From Paenibacillus eucommiae (GTDB lineage Bacteria > Bacillota > Bacilli > Paenibacillales > NBRC-103111): DNA of 64,000 nt. This document shows, piece after piece, positions 1 through 8,429 of the stretch. Location of the stretch: assembly GCF_017874215.1 (NCBI RefSeq), contig NZ_JAGGLB010000010.1, forward strand, positions 1 to 64,000. Direction: 5' to 3'. The notes beneath the pieces are model-generated. The model worked only from the letters and a program-made list of their open reading frames with translations. It was not told the DNA's origin and searched no databases. Numbering within the stretch: the first letter of the stretch is position 1; each line of letters begins with the position of its first letter. Position numbers and translations under genes: made by a program.

Positions 1-100
1 CGCCGCTAACTTGTCCCCGAAGGAACAAATCCGCTCGACTTGCATGTATTAGGCACGCCGCCAGCGTTCGTCCTGAGCCAGGATCAAACTCTCCATTAAG
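1..100 (-). rRNA. 16S ribosomal RNA, 5' end (partial, runs off window)
   Basis: Read on the minus strand, this stretch carries the universal 16S start GAGAGTTTGATCCTGGCTCA, then the conserved GACGAACGCTGGCGGCGTGC and the AATACATGCAAGTCGAGCGG region. Only about the first 100 bases are in the window; the rest lies beyond position 1. The mature 5' end is placed near position 100 by alignment with the known Bacillus 16S start, so it may be off by a few bases. The sequence is Firmicute-like and fits Paenibacillus. Confidence 0.97.
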
Positions 101-138
101 GTCGAAGATTTTGATTTACGATCAAACTCTCCAATAAA
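82..138. repeat. Direct repeat of the 16S start in the rRNA leader
   Basis: The string GATCAAACTCTCCATTAA at 82-99, which is the 16S 5' end read backwards, recurs as GATCAAACTCTCCAATAAA at 120-138, just upstream of the mature 16S end. The second copy lies in the transcribed leader. It could arise by slippage or could pair in competition with the 16S 5' region during processing. Confidence 0.8.
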
Positions 139-311
139 GTTGCGCATGTTACCGAGGTAACAAACAAAATTTTATTTTCAAGCTTAACAGCTCAAAATTC
201 AAAACTGACGAGATTTACATCTCATTTTTAAAACTTTTTTGATCACTTGTGCGCTTCATTTCCGTTAGGATTTGAGGCCTCATCAAGCGATCTCTTCTTC
301 ACTCGTTATTC

Positions 312-407
312 AGTTTTCAAAGAACAATTTCTTTTGTTTTTGTGTGTTAACCGTGCCTGTTTGTTGGCCGGAAGAACAATATAGCATGGTTCTTATCCTA
401 ATAGCAA
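312..407 (-). promoter_or_regulatory. rRNA operon promoter and boxA-like leader
   Basis: On the minus strand a -35-like TTGCTA (402-407) and a TATATT -10 (378-383) are 18 bases apart, with an extended-10 TG just before the -10. Downstream, at 312-326, TGTTCTTTGAAAACT matches the boxA-containing leader usual before Bacillus/Paenibacillus 16S genes. The rest of the leader (101-311) is AT-rich. Between 408 and 625 I see no gene. Confidence 0.6.
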
Positions 408-625
408 TGTTATATTTTCCCAAATCAAAAATAAATTTATTCATTTTGTTTCTTAAATACTCAAGATGTCCAATAAACCCTTAGTATGACTAGGATTTAT
501 CACTTTATAAGATAGACTCCAACATACAAAAAAACAACCCTATGTTTCAGTGGAATTAATTTGCCTGAGCAAACCCACTAACAAAGGATGCTTCTCATTC
601 CTAGATTGCCCATAACCATTTATCT

Positions 626-1063
626 TTATTCAACATTCAAAATCGCAGACAATCGTCCCACCAGCGTATCCACCTTCTCGAATAACTTACGAACTTCATC
701 AAGATCTGGGGGGCGCTGCGCAATTACTGTTTCATAATCACTGGAAAGCAAACAAACTAGATGAATAAAAAGCTCAGTATCCAAATCGATCAGTCCCAGT
801 TCACGAACGCAGGCAATCCATTCATTCAGAGAATTTCGATGTAGGGGGAGCGAGCCATATTGTTTGACGTAGGCCGCTTTGAGAGTCGTTCGCAGAGCTG
901 CGGCAGCCAGGGATATACACTGCTCGTGCATGCCATGATTCAGAAATAGTAGCGCCAAGCTCATGTTTCTCACAGAGAGCTCCCGCAAAAATTGCAAATT
1001 CGAAGATGGATTTAACAAGCCGCCCTCCACATCCTCTTGAGACTCCAAAGCATGAATTATCAT
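626..1063 (-). CDS. HEPN-like domain protein, 145 aa
   Basis: The predicted helical pattern resembles HEPN proteins: an N-terminal helix with MSLALLFLNHGMHEQ, a central Ala-rich helix (AAAALRTTLKAAYVKQYG), a short loop with LPLH, and a late YETVIAQRPP that recalls the Y..xRYP ending of nucleotidyltransferase-associated HEPN domains. The RX4-6H catalytic motif of RNase-type HEPN toxins is not visible, so nuclease activity is not supported. The start at 1063 has AGGGGTGAT nine bases upstream. The gene is divergent from an Xre repressor gene, with 196 bases between them, which invites the idea of a regulated pair; that is inference. No cognate MNT nucleotidyltransferase gene is next to it. Confidence 0.6.
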   Translation of the reverse strand: MIIHALESQEDVEGGLLNPSSNLQFLRELSVRNMSLALLFLNHGMHEQCISLAAAALRTTLKAAYVKQYGSLPLHRNSLNEWIACVRELGLIDLDTELFIHLVCLLSSDYETVIAQRPPDLDEVRKLFEKVDTLVGRLSAILNVE

Positions 1064-1119
1064 CGCATCTAATCACCCCTACAATTGCACAGCCCGTTAA
1101 CTTATCTATCATTAGCAAT

Positions 1120-1207
1120 AGGACATAGGACTCATATCGTGTCCACTAAATTTAAATATACATATAGATAGACCTTGTTGTCAACGATAAAGAGACTTAT
1201 TGTGTCC
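1120..1207. promoter_or_regulatory. Candidate Xre operator region
   Basis: The divergent intergenic region holds repeated GGACA/TGTCC half sites: GGACA at 1121-1125 and TGTCC at 1140-1144 form an inverted pair, and another TGTCC lies at 1203-1207 inside TTGTGTCCTG. Such clustered half sites between a repressor gene and a divergent target are typical of Xre autoregulation. Assignment to this Xre protein is inference. Confidence 0.4.
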
Positions 1208-1259
1208 TGTATAGTATAGCAAAAGCCTGTTTCCTATAATGGTACGAGGAGGGATCAGC

Positions 1260-1610
1260 TTGTTTGGAAAGAGACTAGCAGAAATTAGAAACAGTAAGGG
1301 AATCAGCCAATACGAACTAGCAGACCGCTTGAAATTCACAAGAACACAACTGGCCAATTACGAACAAGGAAAAAGAGAACCTGATTTTACGACACTTATT
1401 ACACTCGCGGACTATTTCAATGTAAGTCTGGATTATTTGCTTGGAAGAACAGATCAAAAAAGCATTAAATCCGAGAAGATAATGCAAAATGTTTTGATCT
1501 ATGGAAGAGAGAAAGAAAATCTTACTCCTGAAGAAGCCGATTATTTAAAAGAAAATTTATATATGCTTCGCAAATATAAGGCACTCTGGCGGCTTAAAGA
1601 AGAAAATTAA
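1260..1610 (+). CDS. XRE-family transcriptional regulator, 116 aa
   Basis: A helix-turn-helix DNA-binding domain fills residues 1-60: it starts FGKRLAEIRNSKGISQYELA, continues TRTQLANYEQGKREPD and ends with the typical SLDYLLGRTD. The C-terminal half (about residues 60-116) is charged and helical, probably for oligomerisation. I chose TTG at 1260 over ATG at 1239 because GAGGAGGG sits seven bases upstream of the TTG but overlaps the codons after the ATG. Family members are repressors of neighbouring genes; the divergent HEPN-like gene and the half sites between them make that gene the likeliest target. A hairpin terminator follows the stop codon. Confidence 0.9.
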   Translation: MFGKRLAEIRNSKGISQYELADRLKFTRTQLANYEQGKREPDFTTLITLADYFNVSLDYLLGRTDQKSIKSEKIMQNVLIYGREKENLTPEEADYLKENLYMLRKYKALWRLKEEN

Positions 1611-1626
1611 CCTAATAAACCAACAT

Positions 1627-1679
1627 AAACCCACTCCTCATATATAAGAGTGGGTGTTTAATATTTTTTCATCCATATG
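1627..1679 (+). terminator. Rho-independent terminator after xre gene
   Basis: The stem AAACCCACTC (1627-1636) pairs with GAGTGGGTGTTT (1648-1659), followed by a T-rich tract to 1679. It lies 17 bases past the Xre stop codon. Confidence 0.8.
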
Positions 1680-1724
1680 ACAGCTTTAAATTAATCCATT
1701 AATGCTAAGATGCAGCAAATTCTT

Positions 1725-3203
1725 TCACCATTCAAAATCATCCTCAAGCGGATAGACAGGACGAGTCACTTTTCGATATTCTAATTTTTCAAATTGGCAT
1801 GTTGCAAATCCGATCGTATCCAGGATATATGTTCTCGTTGATATCTCCTTATAGCCTGCCTTGAATTGGGCGGCCGACTTGACAAGAACAAGCTTTGCCC
1901 CTGAAGGCTCCAATCCCATACAACGGTACAAGGCAGGGTCAAAAACAACGGTAGCTAACTCGGAGAGTAGAAGTGAGATCTTCCCTATCTGTACTACGAC
2001 GCACCTCCCCATATACACAGGCTGATTATCGGCGTGTCCCCGGCCAAGCTTGAATCTTCCTTCACCTATTTTTGTTACGACGCCTGTAATAAGAATTGGA
2101 TTCCCGTGCTTTCTATTGACTGAATACCCTACTGAAAGCTCAACTGTTGAACCTACCCCTTTGGCAATACACTTCATAACGGCAGGTGCATCAACCATAT
2201 ATAGCAGACATGGATACTTATTCTGAACACCAAGCTGCAGTAATTGGCTTAACACGATGTTGCTGTCGCCGGTCCCTCCTGCGCTTGGACTGTCTGCAGA
2301 GTCTGAAATAATAAAAGGCTCATCGCTTGCATCCTTTTCGATAAGACGAATTATTTCTTCCACACTATGCAGCTTCACTTCAAATTGATGTCTCATCTCC
2401 CATGCCATCCGGGCCAATCGCCAGGCTTCCGATTCTGCCCCCTGTTCATCCAGCGCAACCGTTACTACAGCAAATCCTAACCCTTCAACATCGAGCCAAG
2501 GCTGCACGGCGAACAGCGAAGTCACAATGGCATCTCCCCGCTTTTCCCCAACAACAGCTTCCTTAATCAATTCCGCCATAGGGCCACAATTCGTTTGCAT
2601 GGTCTCTGCGGGAAGAATCATTGGCACCTTGACCATCGCCAGCGTTGGCTTGACATCTCCTTTGATAATCGAAAAAAGCAGCTTAACAGCCTTATACCCG
2701 GTTTCCACAAAATCCTGGTGGGGATACGTGCGATATCCGACCAGTGCGGTTACATTGTCAACTATTTTACGGGTCATATGGGCATGAGAATCGAAGGTGG
2801 CCATAATCGGGATGCGAGAATCCGTAAGCTTCCTTAACTCTTCAAGCAAATCGCCTTCAAAATCATCACTGTCTTCGGAAACCATAGCGCCATGCAGCAT
2901 TAGCAATATTCCGTCATACCCCGTTTGCTCGGAAAACTGTGATATTAATAATGCTTTCAACTCGCTTGCGCAAGCTGCAGAGGCTATACCGGATGCACCG
3001 GCAAAGGCAAACATAAGGGGTACAAGCTCCGCACCCTCTTCCGCCGCCGCCTTATAGAATCCGTACACTTCATTTTTGACATCCCGTATCTGATCCATAT
3101 CTTTACCGATGAGCAATGCAAATTTCTGAAAATCTTCTAGACTACAGATAACAGGGCTAAATGAGTTGCTCTCCTGTACAATAGTTGCAATAGCGATTTT
3201 CAT
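1725..3203 (-). CDS. M81-family (MlrC/microcystinase C-like) metallopeptidase, 492 aa
   Basis: The protein follows the MlrC plan: N-terminal QESNSFSP with the family's conserved Glu, then DGILLMLHGAMVSE around residue 100, IPIMATFDSHAHMT near 135-147, and YRTYPHQDFVETG. In MlrC such acidic and His residues bind zinc. The C-terminal third matches the MlrC C-terminal domain (SDSADSPSAGGTGDS). MlrC of microcystin degraders cleaves linearised peptides, but most family members have unknown substrates, so the substrate cannot be read here. No signal peptide is seen, so it is likely cytoplasmic. The gene starts two bases after the stop of the upstream Tat-exported protein, implying translational coupling. 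It is the last gene of carbohydrate locus 1, an unexpected partner for a sugar transporter. Confidence 0.85.
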   Translation of the reverse strand: MKIAIATIVQESNSFSPVICSLEDFQKFALLIGKDMDQIRDVKNEVYGFYKAAAEEGAELVPLMFAFAGASGIASAACASELKALLISQFSEQTGYDGILLMLHGAMVSEDSDDFEGDLLEELRKLTDSRIPIMATFDSHAHMTRKIVDNVTALVGYRTYPHQDFVETGYKAVKLLFSIIKGDVKPTLAMVKVPMILPAETMQTNCGPMAELIKEAVVGEKRGDAIVTSLFAVQPWLDVEGLGFAVVTVALDEQGAESEAWRLARMAWEMRHQFEVKLHSVEEIIRLIEKDASDEPFIISDSADSPSAGGTGDSNIVLSQLLQLGVQNKYPCLLYMVDAPAVMKCIAKGVGSTVELSVGYSVNRKHGNPILITGVVTKIGEGRFKLGRGHADNQPVYMGRCVVVQIGKISLLLSELATVVFDPALYRCMGLEPSGAKLVLVKSAAQFKAGYKEISTRTYILDTIGFATCQFEKLEYRKVTRPVYPLEDDFEW

Positions 3204-3205
3204 TT

Positions 3206-5044
3206 TTACACACTATAAAATGAACCCATATTGTTGTCTGATAGCTCAAAATCTATGACTAAATTAATCAACGCATTTGTTAGAGCTCCGCTAACGGATA
3301 CGTAAGCATTTGTCCCTGACACCTGGAAATCCAGGTTCACTGTCAGATCTCCAGTATCCACTACGTCAGCCCGTGGTACAATGATTTGCCAATTACCTGA
3401 TGAATTCTTGAATGCACTATATACAGATTCTGTAGTTTTTGTTTGACCAGGCACATTTTGATTATTGATGATCGTATAGGAGATTTTCACCTTTAACCAA
3501 CCAATTCTCGCAGGAGTATAATTTTTGAATCTGGCAATGACCTCACCTGCCGCATAATTTGAAACTTTTGTATATCGAATCGTATTCATATATTTATAGT
3601 CCTGCGCATTTGTTGGTATTTCTATGCCTTTTCGTATAGATTGGGTTGAGTAGCATATTATCTCCTGTATCAATGAAGGATACGAGGTTGAACCCAGAAA
3701 ACCAAAAATCGTGGATTGATATCGAACTGGATATATCAGAGGTCTATCTGCTAATACTTCAACGGTACCATCGGAAATGGACACTTTGACCGTTTTCCCA
3801 TACTTACTGGAATTTTCTGGCGTTGATTGATCAGCTGCATGACCTATGAGATAATTTCCTACCCTAATATGAGTAGGCATGTTATGATACGCCCCTATTT
3901 TAACTGGTGTAGCTGATGTAATATCCAAAACAACTGTTTTTGAATTCAGCGTGCTATAGCCCCCTATCGTCATAATTCCATTATAGATATCCGCGTAACG
4001 AGGCAAGTAAACCCCGGGAATGGCGAACACTCCTCTATTAAAAACGTCTCCATTCTCATCTATATCCAGTCGTGTTATATTATTTGTTTCTGTCCATGTT
4101 ATGAGGTAGTGGATAGACCCGTAGGACGCTATGGAAGCATTGCCTATCGCGCCAATACTGTATTGAATTTCATTAGAAGGCACTCCATTCACCAGATCGA
4201 ATCTATCAATCGTACCCGTGCCCCAATTGGGAGCATACAGTCTGCCGTTTATTATTTTACAGGTCTGCATCCATCCCCCAAATTTACGCGTATATTCAAC
4301 TTTCAGTTGTAAAACTGCGTCAATAATACGAAAGACTTTAATTTTATCATTAGTAAAAACAAAAAGATCATCGTTATAAATCGCCATTGCTCTAGCATCA
4401 GCGCCGATGCCGAGGTCCATCCTGGAAACTATTTTGAGTGTGTTTTTTCCAACAGGTCTTACCACACAAATATAGGAATTATCATTTTGTGGGGCGTAGC
4501 TTCCTTTGAATAGGCAGTAAAGCGTTCCTTTATAGGGGATAACTGCCTCTGCTTCATCTGCGTTCTGACCCGCTGGCGGAGTCGGCTTCACTCTCGCATA
4601 CTCGTATAAGCCATCCTCGCTTAGCATGGCTTGCAACGAGTTTTCATTCACATCTTCAAAGATACGCTTAAACCTGGCTCCGGATGTCGATACCAGCACA
4701 CTTTCCATATCATCAACGGATGTCGTGTCCAAAGCATCATAATAGAAATGACCTTCCACGCCTCTATCTTTCACAAAATAAATGAGATTTTCATCGGGAG
4801 CCGTGTTAGCTTGCAGGGCAGCGATTGTCGTTATGACAACAAAATCTGAATTCATTAATTCTTTGACTTGTTTGCGGTTATTGACCGGGTCGGCATAAGC
4901 CTTAGCAATCCCGCTATTCACGATTCCGGTTGAAGCTAAAGCAACCCCTGCCATTCCTAATGAAGCCAGCAGCTTCCTTCTGCTGATGATGCTTGTTGGC
5001 TGTTCCTGGCTTTGCGTATCTGTCTGTTCTTTGTCATCAAACAT
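3206..5044 (-). CDS. Tat-exported propeller-like protein, 612 aa
   Basis: Residues 22-50 hold a twin-arginine signal, SRRKLLASLGMAGVALASTG, ending near AKAYA, so the folded protein is probably exported by the Tat route. After it comes a segment (VVITTIAALQANTAPDENLI, then IYFVKDRGVEGHFYYD) that I recall as the opening of Paenibacillus Tat-exported beta-structured or pectate-lyase-like proteins. The middle (about 150-450) has repeated strand-rich blocks (DDLFVFTNDKIKVFRI, GRLYAPNWGTGTIDRFD) suggestive of a beta-propeller; the end looks like a beta-sandwich. No catalytic motif is recognised. AGGAGG lies ten bases before the ATG. It sits between the YVTN/SLH gene (46-base gap) and the MlrC-like gene (two-base gap), so the three are probably co-transcribed. 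Confidence 0.6.
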   Translation of the reverse strand: MFDDKEQTDTQSQEQPTSIISRRKLLASLGMAGVALASTGIVNSGIAKAYADPVNNRKQVKELMNSDFVVITTIAALQANTAPDENLIYFVKDRGVEGHFYYDALDTTSVDDMESVLVSTSGARFKRIFEDVNENSLQAMLSEDGLYEYARVKPTPPAGQNADEAEAVIPYKGTLYCLFKGSYAPQNDNSYICVVRPVGKNTLKIVSRMDLGIGADARAMAIYNDDLFVFTNDKIKVFRIIDAVLQLKVEYTRKFGGWMQTCKIINGRLYAPNWGTGTIDRFDLVNGVPSNEIQYSIGAIGNASIASYGSIHYLITWTETNNITRLDIDENGDVFNRGVFAIPGVYLPRYADIYNGIMTIGGYSTLNSKTVVLDITSATPVKIGAYHNMPTHIRVGNYLIGHAADQSTPENSSKYGKTVKVSISDGTVEVLADRPLIYPVRYQSTIFGFLGSTSYPSLIQEIICYSTQSIRKGIEIPTNAQDYKYMNTIRYTKVSNYAAGEVIARFKNYTPARIGWLKVKISYTIINNQNVPGQTKTTESVYSAFKNSSGNWQIIVPRADVVDTGDLTVNLDFQVSGTNAYVSVSGALTNALINLVIDFELSDNNMGSFYSV

Positions 5045-5089
5045 GTTTCATGCCTCCTGTTATTTGGATATAGAATTTGATAAAAAGGA

Positions 5090-8000
5090 CTAATTGATAA
5101 ATCCTGCAGTCTGCAGCAGCCGTTTGATAACTACAGCGGATTGAGCACGTGTGGCCATGTTTTGAGGGGCAAATTGATGCTCCGTAATACCTGCCATTAC
5201 ACCGGACTCCAGCATTTGTGCTGCAGCTACCTGTGCCCAGGAGCTAATAGCAGCCTTATCTTCGAAAACAGCCAATAAAGGATTAAATTTTCCCGCAAGA
5301 GCAACGGATTTATCAGCAAAAGATAGCGCATTTGCTGCAATCACTGCCATTTGCTCTCTCGTTATCGGGTCATTAGGCCGGAAAGTGCCATCCTCAAAGC
5401 CACTTACGATTTGCTCCTTCGTCGCAATGCCAATTATACCCGCGAACCAATCGGATTTCCCAACATCCGTAAACGCATTCTGTGCAGGCATCACCTCTTC
5501 CTCAAGCCCTAATGCACGGATGATTAGGCTGACGAACTCCGCGCGGGTGACATTGTCTTCGGGGAAAAAGCCCGTGTCTGTCCTCCCGTTCACGATTAGC
5601 TTAGAGGCCAGCAGTTCCACATCGGATTGTGACCAGTGGCTCTGTAGATCAACAAATGACTTCTTAGACTCCGCAATCGTGTACAGGCTGTTTCCAGTAC
5701 GGAAGATGTTGACTTCCGCCGCTCCATTCGTTGTTGTAAAGACAGATGGAACAAAGGATAGTTCACCAGTATGCGGATCAACCCTGACAGCGGTTGCTTG
5801 TGCAGGATCAATCGTCCCTGCAACAACAATGCTTCTTTTCACATACGTACGTCCGAAATCGGTAAATACTTGTTTACTGCCTTCCACCTCTATAGTAAGG
5901 GTGAAATCAATGATATCTCCTGCAAGTGTAGGACCTGCTGCTTTCGCTTGTTCAACCATTTGTTCACTGGCCGCTCCTGTGACTGTTTCTATCGTTACGA
6001 AGACAGTAGCTTTCTCCAGCTTGCCGCCGAGCTGTTTCAAGAACACCGTCAGCGTCGGAAAGTGAATGGGCAATGTGTAGCTGGCATTGTCCGTCTTGAT
6101 CTTAATTAAAGCATGGGGATTTTCAGTGGCTGCCGCAGCAAGCACTTTAGCCGGGATCCCTACATGGCGAATGGTTTCCTTGCCGGGCAATTCAAACGTG
6201 ATCGTTTGTGCTACTTTTGAGTCCTGTGTCCCTGAATTTTTTCCTCTCAGCATGCTGAATGCTTTCGTTAGCGAATCAGCATGCAGCATCGCGGTGACCT
6301 CCGCTTTTCCGCTGATTCCCGTAGCTGCCTTTACGGTTAATGCTGCAGCACCACTGCCAAGTGTTACGCCATCCGGGCTCTCCTTCACAGCGTCGGAATC
6401 CGGTTTCACATTCTCCGTCTTCCCGGTCGTGCTTGTATCCGCAGAATTCGGCGGTCTGTATTCAATCGGAGCCTCGGCCCGATTTACGGTTAAGGTATAT
6501 GTCCTGCTTGTTAAGCCATCTTCGGCAGTAGTCACGATCATTAGCTGATTGAATCCAGTCTGCAGACTAACAGTTAGCGTGCTCCCGCTCTGACGAGGGC
6601 TGCCGTTGATCTTCATCGTTGTCGCCGGATGATACGTCACCGCAGTCACACTTAGACTGGCAGTTTCATTCCCGACATTCAGTGAGTAAGCAGATACCTC
6701 TGGAGTAAACGAGGGCTGCAAAGATCCCACACTGACGCTAAGCTCACTTAAATCAGCATTTGCCGCATCAGCTCCAGCGCGATAAATAGTCACTGTATAC
6801 GTCCTGCTTGTCAGTTCATCTGCCGCATGCACGGTAATTGGCAGCACATTCGCACCTACTTGCAGGCTGACTGGTATCTCCGCGCTATTTCCGTATACGT
6901 GCTCCGTTACCGAAATGCTTGCAGCTGCATCATAAGCAGCAGCCGTAATGGTTACATCCTCAGCCTCATGATCCACATGAACGGTATAGCTGTTGATGCC
7001 CGGATCAAAGCTTGGGCTGAGCGTTCCGGTGCTGACAGCCAAAGTGCTCAAATCCGCATCTGTGACCCGCTCCTCTGCGATGACGGTGATTTCATCGCTA
7101 TTGAAATTCGCCACATAAACTTTGTTCAGCGCCGTATTTACCGCAGCAGCGATTGGATTCGTTCCAACAGCAACGGTTGAAGTCACTAGATTCGTTCCAT
7201 CAATCACGGTTACATCGTTGCTATCATAATTCGCTACATAAATCTTATTCGTATCCGCGTTAATGGCCAATGCATTTGGGCCTGATCCGACAGAAACCGT
7301 GGAGATGCTATGATTGCTGCCGTCAATGACCGTCACATTGTTACTGCTATCATTAACCACGTAAATCTTACCCGTCACCTCATTGACCTCCACCGCATTC
7401 GGCGTAGTGCCTACAGCCAGAGTGGAAGTGACGTTTGTTGCGCCATCAATCACGGTGATGGTGTTGCCGTAGAAGTTCGTTACGTATACGCTTCCGGTTA
7501 GCGGATTCACCGCCAAGGCATTAGGGCCCGCACCTGCCGCAACGGTAAGAGCTGTAAGGCTCACACCATCAATGACCGTTACCGTGTCGTCATCCACATT
7601 GGCGACATAAACCTTATTCGCTGTCTCATTCACCGCCACAGCAAATGGACTGGCTCCTGTCGCCACAGTGGACGTTTGATTCGTCGCCCCATCCATCACG
7701 GTCAGCGTATCATCTCCTATATTCGCTATGTAGATCTGGTTGGTCACCGGATTGACTTTTACAGTAAACGGCTGAACGCCAACCTCCACCTCTGCGGCGC
7801 TATTCGTCACGCCGTCGATCACCGTCACCGTATCGCTATCCACGTTAGCAACGTAGATCTTATTCGTTACCGGGTTCACCGCCAACGCATAAGGGGTTGT
7901 TCCAACCTCAACAGTTGCTACAGTGACAACACCGCCGCCATACGTATCTTCCAGCACGGTCACGCTGTCGCTGTCAGCATTAGCCACATAAATCCGGTTC

Positions 8001-8161
8001 GTCGCCGGATTTACAGCGACGGCATGTGGTCCTCTCCCCGCAGCCATATTCGAGGATGCAGCTGCAGCTCGCTCTGTTTCCGGCAATCCAGCTGTAAATA
8101 GAGCAATGGCAAGCATGACTATAAACAAATGGCGTGATAAGGGATTTTTTGAGAATTTCAT
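5090..8161 (-). CDS. YVTN beta-propeller / cadherin-like / SLH surface protein, 1023 aa
   Basis: A signal peptide (residues 1-36) is followed by about eight YVTN-type blades of roughly 41 residues (AVNPVTNKIYVANVDSDTVT and variants, residues 45-370), which should form a beta-propeller. Two cadherin-like beta-sandwich repeats follow (LSTLAVSTGTLSPSFDPG and LSELSVSVGSLQPSFTPE, about 375-560), each ending in R.YT(V/L)T. A linker and a mixed region come next, and three SLH repeats end the protein (FPEDNVTRAEF, FRPNDPITREQM, FAPQNMATRAQ), the usual anchor to pyruvylated cell-wall polymer. It is thus a surface-anchored binding or adhesion protein with no visible catalytic site. It follows the permease genes after 268 bases containing a cre-like site and precedes the Tat protein. 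Confidence 0.9.
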   Translation of the reverse strand: MKFSKNPLSRHLFIVMLAIALFTAGLPETERAAAASSNMAAGRGPHAVAVNPATNRIYVANADSDSVTVLEDTYGGGVVTVATVEVGTTPYALAVNPVTNKIYVANVDSDTVTVIDGVTNSAAEVEVGVQPFTVKVNPVTNQIYIANIGDDTLTVMDGATNQTSTVATGASPFAVAVNETANKVYVANVDDDTVTVIDGVSLTALTVAAGAGPNALAVNPLTGSVYVTNFYGNTITVIDGATNVTSTLAVGTTPNAVEVNEVTGKIYVVNDSSNNVTVIDGSNHSISTVSVGSGPNALAINADTNKIYVANYDSNDVTVIDGTNLVTSTVAVGTNPIAAAVNTALNKVYVANFNSDEITVIAEERVTDADLSTLAVSTGTLSPSFDPGINSYTVHVDHEAEDVTITAAAYDAAASISVTEHVYGNSAEIPVSLQVGANVLPITVHAADELTSRTYTVTIYRAGADAANADLSELSVSVGSLQPSFTPEVSAYSLNVGNETASLSVTAVTYHPATTMKINGSPRQSGSTLTVSLQTGFNQLMIVTTAEDGLTSRTYTLTVNRAEAPIEYRPPNSADTSTTGKTENVKPDSDAVKESPDGVTLGSGAAALTVKAATGISGKAEVTAMLHADSLTKAFSMLRGKNSGTQDSKVAQTITFELPGKETIRHVGIPAKVLAAAATENPHALIKIKTDNASYTLPIHFPTLTVFLKQLGGKLEKATVFVTIETVTGAASEQMVEQAKAAGPTLAGDIIDFTLTIEVEGSKQVFTDFGRTYVKRSIVVAGTIDPAQATAVRVDPHTGELSFVPSVFTTTNGAAEVNIFRTGNSLYTIAESKKSFVDLQSHWSQSDVELLASKLIVNGRTDTGFFPEDNVTRAEFVSLIIRALGLEEEVMPAQNAFTDVGKSDWFAGIIGIATKEQIVSGFEDGTFRPNDPITREQMAVIAANALSFADKSVALAGKFNPLLAVFEDKAAISSWAQVAAAQMLESGVMAGITEHQFAPQNMATRAQSAVVIKRLLQTAGFIN

Positions 8162-8227
8162 TCATCACCAGTCCTTTCTATGAATCTGCAAATTGTGCAT
8201 GTTAATCAAATGTTGCATTTTAATGAT

Positions 8228-8241
8228 TGATAACGCTTTCA
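8228..8241. promoter_or_regulatory. Candidate CcpA cre site upstream of the YVTN/SLH gene
   Basis: TGATAACGCTTTCA fits the cre consensus TGWNANCGNTNWCA at every fixed position and lies 67 bases upstream of the YVTN gene start. Catabolite repression would suit a carbohydrate locus. The remaining intergenic sequence (8242-8429) shows no gene; a ten-codon reading frame with a ribosome site at 8266-8298 is noted under rejected items. Confidence 0.55.
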
Positions 8242-8429
8242 GTTAGCCGAACAATAATAATCCCTTCATCTCTTTCCCATTTCTTTTCTTTTCTCCATGT
8301 AATAGCTATCCTCCTTTCCGTTACCGCAATCAGCGAAGGGCGCAGCCGCTTAAGTATTGCCTATCCAAGGCTCTACGGCTAACTCTCCCCCGCTTCCTAC
8401 GGTCATACTGATGATGAATAACGTTTAGG

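Noticed and set aside
272-484. 70-codon plus-strand frame in the rRNA leader region
   Set aside because: It runs opposite to the rRNA promoter and leader, has no ribosome site and a composition typical of AT-rich spacer.
5385-6065. Long plus-strand frame opposite the YVTN/SLH gene (and further ones at 6087-8101)
   Set aside because: Antisense frames of a repetitive gene with low stop-codon frequency; no start signals and no family resemblance.
8266-8298. Ten-codon minus-strand frame MEKRKEMGKR with a GGAGG upstream
   Set aside because: Could be a leader peptide, but spacing is long, composition is low complexity and there is no attenuator-like structure after it.
8322-8400. GC-rich segment before the YVTN gene as a riboswitch
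   Set aside because: No match to any riboswitch core that I know and no clear terminator/antiterminator pair.
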